Shown piece after piece: positions 7,013 through 15,405 of a stretch of DNA of 64,000 bases. The notes beneath the pieces were generated by a model. It had not been told where the DNA came from. It worked only from the letters and a program-made list of their open reading frames with translations, and made no database searches. The DNA is from Lacrimispora sinapis (lineage in GTDB: Bacteria > Bacillota > Clostridia > Lachnospirales > Lachnospiraceae), in the NCBI RefSeq assembly GCF_043633585.1, contig NZ_CP141832.1, positions 2,976,001 through 3,040,000 of the forward strand, read 5' to 3'. Each line of letters starts with the position of its first letter. Within the stretch, counting starts at the first letter, position 1. The translations under genes and the position numbers were made by a program.

Positions 7013-8842
7013 TTACTGAATGGTAATTCTGCCCTGACCGGCAGGATCCTGATACGCCTCACCTACGTTGCCGCCCAACTGATTGCGGATATAGGAGAAA
7101 AGGATGTCTACGTCTGTGATCACCTCATCACGAAGTATTTTGCTGTCTTTAAACATGGCCATCCCGTCTCCGCCTGATTTTAACATGTAGTTGTGGGACG
7201 CCACCGTATAAGTCTTATGAACATCAAGGGCCTCATCACCAACCATAATATCAGAGACACGGTACGCACCGTTTACTTGAACAAAGTTTCCTTTTTCGTC
7301 CAACTGGACATTGGAGGCCGCCTTAGAATTGATGGTGTAGGTAAGGCCGGAAACCTGAAGAAAACCGCCGCTTTCTTTTGGATAATTCCTGGCCCCCATT
7401 TCAAGGGCATCCTTGATCTGCTGTCCGGTTACCTCAGCCACACATCCCATATTGCCGAACGGGAATACGGAAAGCGTATCGTTGTAGGTAATGGCACCTG
7501 CTTGAATGCTGGCTCTGATGCCGCCGCCGTTTGTCAGTCCGATATCAGCTCCCAATACCTGACGGTACGCGTCTGCACTTAAATCACCCAGATTGGTTTC
7601 TCCGCTTCTGACTTTACGGTTTCCGGTGGCCGGATCATTCACAGTCAGCTCCACATCCGAATGTCCGATCACCGCTTTCAGTGTCTCGTTATACTGAGCC
7701 TGAATGTTTTTGATGAACTGGTCCGTATCATGATCGACGGCTTTTCCATCTGCTGTTACGGAACTTTTTGCCGGTATTACAAGCCGGGTCCCTATCGTCA
7801 GAACATCCGGGTTTTTGATGGTTTCTCTGTTGGCTTCATAAATTTCCCGGTAACGGTTATAAGAACCTAATTCTCTTTTTGCGATCCGGCTCAAGGAATC
7901 GCCCTTTTTTACGGTATATGTACTTGTTACTACAGCTTCGGGAACCTTGGAAACCAGTTCGCTTGCAATGGTTCCGTCGGTTTTAATGGTAAGCTTTCCA
8001 ATATTTTTAAGTTTTGTTCCTGTCTGGGTAAGAAGCACAGCCCTGCCCTCTTTATTCTTCACATATTTATTGTATTCTTCATGGGAATGGCCGTCGATCA
8101 GTACATCAATTCCTTTTGTATGCTTGATCACGTTATCTGATGTCCACGGTTCTGTGGTCCCGTTTTCTCCCAGGTGTCCAACTAAAACCACATAATCCGC
8201 TCCTTCTGCTTTTGCCTGATCCACCGAAGACTGAATCTGGGTATAGAGCTTTTGGCCGCTTTCATCTTCACAGAAACCATAGATATAGTTTCCGGTTTCA
8301 TCCTGGAAATACTTGGGTGTGGATTTTGTAAAGCTCTCCGGTGTGGTGGCACCGACAAATGCAACTTTAGTATCCCCATAGGTAAACATCTTATATGGGG
8401 CTAACACAGGTAAGCCTGTCCGCAGATCCATAAAGTTGCTGGAATAATACCCGCTGTTTAATTTTCCTGCCAGTTCCAGGAAACGGGGCATCCCGTAATC
8501 AAACTCATGATTGCCTGGTACTGCAAAATCATACCCCACCTGATTCATGATATCAATCAAGTATCCTCCGTCTGACAGTGTTCCGATGGGTGCTCCCTGA
8601 ATGGCATCTCCACCATCGACCAGCGTCACATAGGGGGTCTGGGCCTGCATTTCCTTCTTATAGAGTGCCAGTCCGGCATATCCAATATTGTCATCAATTC
8701 CACAGTGGACATCATTGGTGTATAGAACCACAATATCCTTGTCCGCAGCCAAAGAAGTGACGGAGATGCCTGTTGTCAAAGACACAACCAGGAATAGAAT
8801 AAGCCCCAATGACAGAACCCTTCTTTTTATACCTTCTTTCAT
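7013..8842 (-). CDS. Secreted 5'-nucleotidase/2',3'-cyclic phosphodiesterase with internal LysM domain
   Basis: An extracellular metallophosphoesterase of 609 residues related to UshA, YfkN and CpdB, expected to release phosphate and nucleosides from nucleotides. It starts with a signal peptide (basic MKEGIKRR, hydrophobic core, cut near SLAA-DK). The calcineurin-like domain (about 35-300) shows the metal motifs TNDVHCG, DGGDAIQG, GNHEFD and DGHSHE. A LysM peptidoglycan-binding domain follows at about 307-355 (YTVKKGDSLSRIAKRELG ... LTIGTRLVIP). The 5'-nucleotidase C-terminal domain (about 375-609) has the substrate-binding GETNLGDL and TNGGGIR. Having LysM between the two catalytic halves is unusual. 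There is no sortase signal or membrane anchor, so LysM probably fixes it to the wall. Confidence 0.93.
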   Translation of the reverse strand: MKEGIKRRVLSLGLILFLVVSLTTGISVTSLAADKDIVVLYTNDVHCGIDDNIGYAGLALYKKEMQAQTPYVTLVDGGDAIQGAPIGTLSDGGYLIDIMNQVGYDFAVPGNHEFDYGMPRFLELAGKLNSGYYSSNFMDLRTGLPVLAPYKMFTYGDTKVAFVGATTPESFTKSTPKYFQDETGNYIYGFCEDESGQKLYTQIQSSVDQAKAEGADYVVLVGHLGENGTTEPWTSDNVIKHTKGIDVLIDGHSHEEYNKYVKNKEGRAVLLTQTGTKLKNIGKLTIKTDGTIASELVSKVPEAVVTSTYTVKKGDSLSRIAKRELGSYNRYREIYEANRETIKNPDVLTIGTRLVIPAKSSVTADGKAVDHDTDQFIKNIQAQYNETLKAVIGHSDVELTVNDPATGNRKVRSGETNLGDLSADAYRQVLGADIGLTNGGGIRASIQAGAITYNDTLSVFPFGNMGCVAEVTGQQIKDALEMGARNYPKESGGFLQVSGLTYTINSKAASNVQLDEKGNFVQVNGAYRVSDIMVGDEALDVHKTYTVASHNYMLKSGGDGMAMFKDSKILRDEVITDVDILFSYIRNQLGGNVGEAYQDPAGQGRITIQ

Positions 8843-9000
8843 TGCTTAAATCCTCCTTTTGAAACGTGCATTTTTTTCATTATAGCAGATTTATGTAAAA
8901 ATAATATATTATTTTCTTAAAATTTACCAATTATCTGATATCTTTTCAGAGATAATTTCAAAAGAATCGAAAGTGGGGGCAGGAAACGGTATTTTTCATA

Positions 9001-9049
9001 TAAAAAAGAGTGCCCTCCGCTTGTAAAAATCTTTGGCAGAGGTACACTC
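9001..9049 (-). terminator. Terminator of the hisS-aspS end of the rel cluster
   Basis: Stem with arms 9008-9020 and 9036-9049 (GAGTG plus CCTC.GC pairing, one bulge) followed on the minus strand by TTTTTT, starting about 9 bases past the aspS stop. Confidence 0.85.
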
Positions 9050-9057
9050 TCGTTTAA

Positions 9058-10848
9058 TTATTCATTTTCATCGCTGATTCCAATTCCCAATTCATCCAGC
9101 TGCTTTGAATCTACCGGAGCAGGAGCTTCTGACATCAGACAGGAGGCATCTTTTACCTTAGGGAAGGCGATTACATCACGGATGCTGTCTGCACCTACCA
9201 TCAGCATAACCACACGGTCAAGACCATAGGCAAGGCCTGCATGAGGCGGAACCCCATACTTAAACGCATCCAACAAAAAGCCGAACTGTTCCTGTGCCTG
9301 CTCTTTGGTAAAGCCCAGCAGCTCCAGCATCTTGGACTGGATGTCGCTCTGGTGGATACGGACAGAACCGCCGCCAAGTTCCGTACCGTTTAATACGATA
9401 TCGTATGCTTTGGCACGGACCGCACCAGGGTCGCTGTCAATCAGAGCCCAGTCTTCATCCATAGGCATGGTGAACGGATGGTGCATCGCTGTATACCGTC
9501 CCTGTTCTTCGTTATACTCTAAAAGCGGGAATTCTGTTACCCATAAAAACTTAAAATCATCCTTTTTCAGAAGATCCAGCTGTCTTGCAAGCTCTAATCT
9601 CAAGTTACCCAGTACATCAAATACTACCTTGTCACGGTCTGCTGCAAACAGCAGAAGATCTCCTGGCTTTCCGTCCATTGCATCTGCCAGCGCATGAAGT
9701 TCTTCTTCGGTCATGAATTTGGCAAAGGAGCATTTGTAAGTTCCGTCTTCGTTAATGGCAAGGTAGGCAAGGCCTTTTGCGCCAAACCCTTTTGCATATT
9801 CCACAAGAGCGTCGATTTTTTTACGCGGCATGGCTCCCTGGCCTTCGGCATTGATCCCGCGGACAGAGCCGCCCTGTTCCAGTGCACCTTTGAAGACTGC
9901 AAATTCTGTATTTCTGACTACGTCGGAAACATTTTTCAGTTCCATGCCAAAACGCATGTCCGGCTTATCTGAACCAAAACGGTCCATTGCTTCCCGCCAG
10001 GTCAGTCTCAGGAGAGGAACATCAATATCCACATTACAGATCTCCTTGAATAATTTCTTCAACAGTCTTTCATTGACTTCCAAAACATCCTCTACATCAA
10101 CAAATGACAGCTCCATATCAATCTGAGTGAATTCCGGCTGCCGGTCGGCACGAAGGTCTTCATCCCGGTAGCACCTTGCAAGCTGGAAGTAACGGTCATA
10201 ACCGGAGCACATCAGCAGCTGCTTATAAAGCTGGGGAGACTGGGGAAGGGCATAAAAGGCCCCTTTATGAACCCGGCTCGGCACCAGATAATCGCGGGCG
10301 CCTTCCGGTGTGCTTTTAATCAGCGTCGGGGTCTCAATCTCCAAAAATCCCTCTTCCGCAAGAAATGCTCTGGTCAGTGTAGCGACCTGGCTTCTTACCT
10401 TAATATTCTTTTGAATGTCTGGTCTTCTTAAATCCAGATAGCGGTATTTTAATCTCAGTTCTTCCTTTGTCTTGCTGTTTTCTTCAATCGGAAATGGGGG
10501 AGTCTCGGATTCGGACAGAATTCTTAAGCCCTTTGCACGTACTTCAATCGCACCGGTTGCAAGATGTTCATTGACACCGCCGGCCCGGCTCTCAACCACA
10601 CCGGTGACTGCGATCACAAATTCACTCCTTAACTTTTCCGCTTTTGCAAAGCTTTCCGCTTCGCAGCTGCTCTCTTCAAAAATAATCTGCAGAATTCCGG
10701 AACGGTCTCTCAAATCGACAAAGATAAGCCCTCCCTTATTTCTGCTTTTCTGAACCCAGCCCATAACAGTAACTTCACTGCCTATATCTGCTGTGGTAAC
10801 CTCTGTACATCTATGGGATCTTTTTAATCCCAGCATTGACTCTGCCAT
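9058..10848 (-). CDS. aspS: Aspartate-tRNA ligase
   Basis: Charges tRNA-Asp (and tRNA-Asn if non-discriminating) with aspartate. The 596-residue protein has the bacterial class II layout: N-terminal OB-fold anticodon domain (VMGWVQKSRNKGGLIFVDLRDRSG), catalytic motif 1, motif 2 (FQLARCYRDEDLRADRQPEFTQ), the bacterial GAD insertion in the middle, and motif 3 (GLAYGLDRVVMLM). Its length is normal for bacterial AspRS (about 590). It is the last gene of the minus-strand cluster, 18 bases after hisS, with an AGGAGG ribosome site. HisS-aspS adjacency is common in Firmicutes. Confidence 0.98.
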   Translation of the reverse strand: MAESMLGLKRSHRCTEVTTADIGSEVTVMGWVQKSRNKGGLIFVDLRDRSGILQIIFEESSCEAESFAKAEKLRSEFVIAVTGVVESRAGGVNEHLATGAIEVRAKGLRILSESETPPFPIEENSKTKEELRLKYRYLDLRRPDIQKNIKVRSQVATLTRAFLAEEGFLEIETPTLIKSTPEGARDYLVPSRVHKGAFYALPQSPQLYKQLLMCSGYDRYFQLARCYRDEDLRADRQPEFTQIDMELSFVDVEDVLEVNERLLKKLFKEICNVDIDVPLLRLTWREAMDRFGSDKPDMRFGMELKNVSDVVRNTEFAVFKGALEQGGSVRGINAEGQGAMPRKKIDALVEYAKGFGAKGLAYLAINEDGTYKCSFAKFMTEEELHALADAMDGKPGDLLLFAADRDKVVFDVLGNLRLELARQLDLLKKDDFKFLWVTEFPLLEYNEEQGRYTAMHHPFTMPMDEDWALIDSDPGAVRAKAYDIVLNGTELGGGSVRIHQSDIQSKMLELLGFTKEQAQEQFGFLLDAFKYGVPPHAGLAYGLDRVVMLMVGADSIRDVIAFPKVKDASCLMSEAPAPVDSKQLDELGIGISDENE

Positions 10849-10866
10849 ATTATCCTCCTGATATCC

Positions 10867-12126
10867 TTACTTCAGCTCTTCTTTGTAGAATTCCTTGAAC
10901 TGGGTATACCCTTCCTTTATAAGACTTTCCTTCTGGAATTTTTTATTCTTATTCATCTGGGAAACCAAAACGGTCACTCCCTTGGCCCGTTCTTCCATCG
11001 CCTCTTTCATAACCTGGTTGGTGACTTCATCACTTACGCCTTTTTCAATGAGAAATACTTTTTTCTCATCACTTCCAGGTACGGTAAATCCTTCGTCCAT
11101 TAAAATCGTGATGATCCGCTCAAAACCGATGGAAAATCCGCAGGCCGGAGTATCCATGCCTGTAAATTTGCCGATCATCTTATCATAACGGCCGCCTCCG
11201 CCTACGGAACCCGGGAATCCGTCTACCTGGATCTCAAAAATAGTTCCGGTGTAATAAGACATCCCCCGTACCAGAGTCGGATCAAACCGGATCTCAAACT
11301 TGCTGGTGGATATGCCGCTCACGCTGTCCATGATTGCCGCCAGATTCTCTGCTTCCCCCGGTTTTAAAACACCGTTCAAAACGGCTCCCAGGCTGCGCAC
11401 TCCTGCAGAATCAAAGGTGACGGAATCAAAAAGAGACAGATATTTCCTGATCTTTTCCTCTTCATAGCCTGCCTCGGAAAGCTCTCTTGCCACACCGTCC
11501 ATGCCAATCTTGTCCATCTTGTCCAAAATGATAAATACCTGGTCATAGGCTTCTTCCGGGAAACCGCAGTATGCTGCCATTCCCTTTAAGATGTTCCGGT
11601 CATTGATCCGGACCGTATATCCTTTAAAACCGATCTTTCCAAGGAGTGTGGTGGTCGCAAGGATGAGTTCAATCTCTGCCATTCTGGTAGGATCTCCAAG
11701 GATGTCGATGTCACACTGTACAAACTGTCTGAAACGGCCTTTTTGCGGACGGTCTGCTCTCCATACACTTCCCATCTGAAGGGATTTAAAGGGAGAGGGC
11801 AAAACGGCTGCATTGTTGGAATAATATCTGGATAAGGGAACCGTTAAATCATAACGGAGTCCGCTGTCTACCAGATCATTTTCCTCCCTGGCCTCTTCTA
11901 AATTTAATTTTTCCCCGCGTTTCATGATCTTAAAAATCAGCTTCTCATTGTCACCGCCCTGTTTGCTGGAAAGATTCTCGATATGTTCCACACAGGGAGT
12001 CTCAATGGAATGAAAGCCAAAGCCACCGTAAGTTTCACGTATCTGTTTCATTACGTATTCACGCACCTGCATCTCAGCGGGGAGAATATCCTTCATTCCG
12101 GTAACCGGTTTCTTTTTTAATGCCAT
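10867..12126 (-). CDS. hisS: Histidine-tRNA ligase
   Basis: Class II synthetase that charges tRNA-His. Visible signatures are motif 2 (GSVWRADRPQKGRFRQFVQCDIDILG), the histidine-specific loop around LVRGMSYYTGTIFEI, motif 3 (GFSIGFERI) and a C-terminal anticodon-binding alpha/beta domain. The start is taken as ATG at 12126, with GGAG eight bases upstream. An in-frame GTG three codons earlier overlaps that ribosome site. This gives 419 residues, normal for the family. It lies 53 bases downstream of hemZ and 18 bases upstream of aspS. I found no T-box in the short gap before it. Confidence 0.97.
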   Translation of the reverse strand: MALKKKPVTGMKDILPAEMQVREYVMKQIRETYGGFGFHSIETPCVEHIENLSSKQGGDNEKLIFKIMKRGEKLNLEEAREENDLVDSGLRYDLTVPLSRYYSNNAAVLPSPFKSLQMGSVWRADRPQKGRFRQFVQCDIDILGDPTRMAEIELILATTTLLGKIGFKGYTVRINDRNILKGMAAYCGFPEEAYDQVFIILDKMDKIGMDGVARELSEAGYEEEKIRKYLSLFDSVTFDSAGVRSLGAVLNGVLKPGEAENLAAIMDSVSGISTSKFEIRFDPTLVRGMSYYTGTIFEIQVDGFPGSVGGGGRYDKMIGKFTGMDTPACGFSIGFERIITILMDEGFTVPGSDEKKVFLIEKGVSDEVTNQVMKEAMEERAKGVTVLVSQMNKNKKFQKESLIKEGYTQFKEFYKEELK

Positions 12127-12179
12127 TTTATTCACTCCGTTTTTCTGAATTTATAAATTTATCCTGCCTCTATTGTAAA

Positions 12180-13634
12180 TTACATTTCCAATTTTGCAAG
12201 CATTTTTTCTTTTCTCTCCAGCATTTCATCAATCCTTGTGATGTATTGCTCCACATCTTTTACATTTTCCACCCGCTCCAGACGGTTTTCTGATGGGAAT
12301 ACCACTTTCGTGGTGGTTCCTGCACCCAATGCGATGATGGTCTGTTTTTCCTCCATGATCAAAATGTTGTAAATACAGGCTTTGCCGGGAAGGGAATAAC
12401 CTACATTCTCAAAATTCCCCGCCATGTTCTTCTGGCGGTACAGGTAGTAGGGTTCCTGCCCCATTTCTCTGGCATAAGCAGCCGTTAAATCAATCATCTC
12501 CTGGGTGTTGGTGATCTTTAAATCGCCATACTTTTCCTTGAACATATTCAGACGCGCCGCACGCTTGATGGCAAGGGAATGAACGGTGATGCTGTCCGGG
12601 CCTAAGGCTTTTATCTCTTCCATGGTATGCTTCACATCATCCATATCCTCTTCCGGCAGGCCGATGATGAGATCCATATTGATGTTGTCAAAGCCTAAGG
12701 ATCTGGCCAGGTGATACTGCTCCTTAACCATATCCACCGAATGTCTCCGCCCAATGATGGATAATGTCTCCTGCTTCATGGTCTGGGGATTGATGGAAAT
12801 CCGGGTCACTCCATGTCCTTTTAATACCCTTAGCTTGTCCTCTGTAATGCTGTCGGGCCGTCCGGCCTCCACCGTAAATTCCTTGACCGTCTGAAAATCA
12901 AACGTTTCCTTCAGTCTTTTGATCAGCCGGTCCAAATGAGCGGCGGAAAGGGAGGTGGGGGTACCGCCTCCAATATAGACGGTATCCAGCGTCCTTCCTT
13001 CCATCTTTGCCGCTGTATAATCCATTTCCCGAAACAACGCCTCTAAATACTCTTCCATCCGTTTTTCCCACTGTGCGATGGGGAAAGAGGTAAAGGAACA
13101 GTATAAGCAGGTGGTGGGGCAAAAGGGGATTCCCACATATAAGCTGTAACCATGAGCATAGTCTATATCAGAAAGAAGATTCCATTCCCTTTTTGCGATC
13201 TCAATGCTCAAATCAATTTTTGCATCACTGGTTAAGTAGGTCTCCTTCATATAAGCCCGGACAGCTTCCTCCGGCTGTCCTTCCATAAGCTTTGTCATGG
13301 CGATCTTGGTGGGCCTGATCCCGGTTAAGGTCCCCCATGGAAGTGTCTTCCCGGTAAGTTCCCTTGCCATGCCGTAAAGCATCCTCTTAATGCGGTTTTT
13401 CGTATCAAACCGGTCCCCAAACTGGACAGGAGTGCTTTCGGAGCATTCCCTTGCGTTGTCCATATCCTTTATCCGGAGTCCGAAACGGTCCGCCCCTGTC
13501 TGGCTATGGACCAGAAGGCGGTAGGTTTCATTTGCATCCTCTTCATGAGCAAACGTTTCTCCCGGATAAAATGCCATCAGCAATTCCCGGATATCCTGTT
13601 CAAAAGACTGGTCGTCTAATATTAATCCTATCAT
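12180..13634 (-). CDS. hemZ: Coproporphyrinogen dehydrogenase-like radical SAM protein HemZ
   Basis: A radical S-adenosylmethionine enzyme of 484 residues of the HemZ/HemN group, in the cytoplasm. The iron-sulfur motif CxxxCxxC reads CPTTCLYCSF (about residues 172-179), followed by YIGGGTPTSLSAAHLDRLI and later INPQTMKQETLSIIGRRHS and IMDLIIGLPEED-type SAM-binding segments. An N-terminal domain of about 160 residues before the radical SAM core is typical of HemZ and absent in HemN/HemW. The start is ATG at 13634 with AGGA before it, rather than an upstream TTG at 13664 that would overlap the previous gene. No other haem genes are nearby, so actual activity on coproporphyrinogen is by homology only. 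Confidence 0.9.
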   Translation of the reverse strand: MIGLILDDQSFEQDIRELLMAFYPGETFAHEEDANETYRLLVHSQTGADRFGLRIKDMDNARECSESTPVQFGDRFDTKNRIKRMLYGMARELTGKTLPWGTLTGIRPTKIAMTKLMEGQPEEAVRAYMKETYLTSDAKIDLSIEIAKREWNLLSDIDYAHGYSLYVGIPFCPTTCLYCSFTSFPIAQWEKRMEEYLEALFREMDYTAAKMEGRTLDTVYIGGGTPTSLSAAHLDRLIKRLKETFDFQTVKEFTVEAGRPDSITEDKLRVLKGHGVTRISINPQTMKQETLSIIGRRHSVDMVKEQYHLARSLGFDNINMDLIIGLPEEDMDDVKHTMEEIKALGPDSITVHSLAIKRAARLNMFKEKYGDLKITNTQEMIDLTAAYAREMGQEPYYLYRQKNMAGNFENVGYSLPGKACIYNILIMEEKQTIIALGAGTTTKVVFPSENRLERVENVKDVEQYITRIDEMLERKEKMLAKLEM

Positions 13635-13644
13635 GTTCTTTTTC

Positions 13645-14289
13645 CTATCCTCTGTATAATGCAACCGGATTGAAGGCTTTCTCGTGGCCGATCGTGGTCA
13701 TTTCGCCGTGTCCGGGGTAAACAAGGGTATCTCCCGGCAGTATAAACAGCTTTTCCCGGATGGAGTTTATGATCTTGGACTGATCTCCGGTTGGAAAATC
13801 CGTTCTTCCCAGGGATTCCAAAAAGAGAGTATCACCGCTGACTAAGACCTCCTCCTCTGCCGCATAAAAGCAGATGGAGCCTTCGGTATGCCCCGGAGTA
13901 TGGATCACCTGAAACGAGATTCCTCCCACCTCTAACCGCTCCTGATCCTTTAAGTCCCGATCCGCCTCCAGAGAATAGGCTCTCCCAAACGAAGCAGATA
14001 AATTAACGGAGGGGTTCTGTAAAAGCTCTTTTTCCTGTTCTCCGGCATAAATCCGTATCTCGGGAAATTCACGTCTGATGTCTTCCACCCCAAGAATGTG
14101 GTCAAAATGTCCGTGGGTTAAGAAAATCGCCTCCGGTGTTACTTTTAGCTCCCTGCAGCGGGCAAGGATATCGTTTCCCTGTGCGCCTGGATCTACAATG
14201 ACTGCTTTCTTATAGGCTTCCCGGTAAAGGATGTAGCAATTGGTGCCGATTTGTCCCACCGGATAAGTTTTGATTCTGAAATCACTCAT
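13645..14289 (-). CDS. MBL-fold metallo-hydrolase (glyoxalase II-like)
   Basis: A 214-residue cytoplasmic hydrolase with the metallo-beta-lactamase zinc motif THGHFDH (about residue 60), then HTPGHTEGSICFY, SGDTLF and YPGHGEMT, which supply the remaining His and Asp ligands. It belongs to the short YcbL/YqgX-like glyoxalase II-related group, likely acting on thioesters such as S-lactoyl conjugates. A gene of this kind regularly sits between rel (or dtd) and hemZ-hisS-aspS in clostridia. It ends 10 bases before hemZ. Confidence 0.92.
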   Translation of the reverse strand: MSDFRIKTYPVGQIGTNCYILYREAYKKAVIVDPGAQGNDILARCRELKVTPEAIFLTHGHFDHILGVEDIRREFPEIRIYAGEQEKELLQNPSVNLSASFGRAYSLEADRDLKDQERLEVGGISFQVIHTPGHTEGSICFYAAEEEVLVSGDTLFLESLGRTDFPTGDQSKIINSIREKLFILPGDTLVYPGHGEMTTIGHEKAFNPVALYRG

Positions 14290-14331
14290 GATTTTGTCTC
14301 CTTACTGATATTATCTGTATGTATTTCTGTC

Positions 14332-15354
14332 TCACAGGGTAAAAACGGGAATATCCGTACCATATTGCAGCTTCACTCCATAGTGGTCCGCATATTCGGT
14401 CCACAGCAGATTCTTTTCCTGTCTTGTGGTGATAAAATAATCCGATGCTGCAAACAGGCTTTGTATCTCTTCTTCTGCGGTTCCTTCCTGCAACAATATC
14501 CGGGCATTTTGATTCTTGTGCTCCTTCAAAAACTCCCTGAGCAAAGCATCATGCCCCTTTCCCCCGCCAGAGGGAGGAAGATACAAAATAAGCCGTGTCT
14601 CCGGCCAGAGTTCCGGGGAGGAACTATACTCTTTTATGACCTTCTGCCATACCGGAAACGGTTCTTCCACATCCGGAATAAAAAGGATGTTCTTCCGGTC
14701 ATCTTTTTCAATTACCGGTGCTGCCGGACTCCAGAATTCCTCTGCTTCCGTTTGATAGGCTTTAATGAACTCCTCCACCGGCAAAAGGAGAGCTTCTTTT
14801 CGTTCCAGCAGCTTATCCGGACTCCAGTTCCACCATGCGATGGCGTTGAGTGCAGTTCTCTGCTCCTCCGGGAAACGGTACCCAATGATCTTTGCGGGAT
14901 TTCCTGCTGCAATTGCATAGGCAGGAACATCCTTTGTGACCACGCTTTCCGCACCTATGATGGCTCCGTTGTGAATGGTGACCCCGCTTATGATCGTCAC
15001 CCCATGCCCAATCCAGACGTCGTTCTGGATCAGAACGGAGCCCTTTCGCTTTAATCTGCTTTTCGTACTTCCGCTTATAAAGGAGGGACTTCCCTGAAAA
15101 ACGGATTTATAATCGTGATTTAGATTCACCAGGAATGTTATTTTTTCTGCCAGGGCAGAATATTTGCCTATTTGTATACAATGAACACCTTCCGCGTAGT
15201 TAAAATTGATTCCGGACTGGATCTCAGCTCCCACAATATAACTGTCAACGTCGATTTGTAACAAGGGAAACTGCATTTCCGATCCTGGTACCGGCAGCGG
15301 ACAAACCGTTGCCTGTCTGATGGTATAAGGGTTGTAGCGCACACCCTGTATCAT
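14332..15354 (-). CDS. CatB-like O-acetyltransferase fused to a C-terminal domain of uncertain fold
   Basis: A 340-residue protein. The first ~200 residues form a left-handed beta-helix acetyltransferase of the xenobiotic (CatB/Vat) type: hexapeptide repeats such as IQIGKYSALAEKI and VWIGHGVTIISGVTIHNGAIIGAESVVTKDVPAYAIAAGNPAKII, the acceptor region LNHDYK, and the trailing RFPEEQ helix. The last ~130 residues (NILFIPDVEEPFPVW ... SLFAASDYFITTRQEKNLLWTEYADHYGVKLQYGTDIPVF) resemble the donor half of GT-B glycosyltransferases, without enough motif to be sure. The start is ATG at 15354 with AAAGGAG seven bases upstream. Acceptor unknown; drug resistance should not be assumed. Confidence 0.82.
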   Translation of the reverse strand: MIQGVRYNPYTIRQATVCPLPVPGSEMQFPLLQIDVDSYIVGAEIQSGINFNYAEGVHCIQIGKYSALAEKITFLVNLNHDYKSVFQGSPSFISGSTKSRLKRKGSVLIQNDVWIGHGVTIISGVTIHNGAIIGAESVVTKDVPAYAIAAGNPAKIIGYRFPEEQRTALNAIAWWNWSPDKLLERKEALLLPVEEFIKAYQTEAEEFWSPAAPVIEKDDRKNILFIPDVEEPFPVWQKVIKEYSSSPELWPETRLILYLPPSGGGKGHDALLREFLKEHKNQNARILLQEGTAEEEIQSLFAASDYFITTRQEKNLLWTEYADHYGVKLQYGTDIPVFTL

Positions 15355-15405
15355 CCAAATTCTCCTTTCCATCACGGATCTTCGGCTAAAATTAAGAAAA
15401 CTGCG

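Noticed and set aside
13635..13664. Longer N terminus of hemZ from a TTG
   Set aside because: It overlaps the end of the MBL gene and lacks a ribosome site, whereas ATG at 13634 has one.
14332..15354. Chloramphenicol or streptogramin acetyltransferase
   Set aside because: The fold class fits, but the fused C-terminal domain and core-cluster location argue against a drug-resistance gene.
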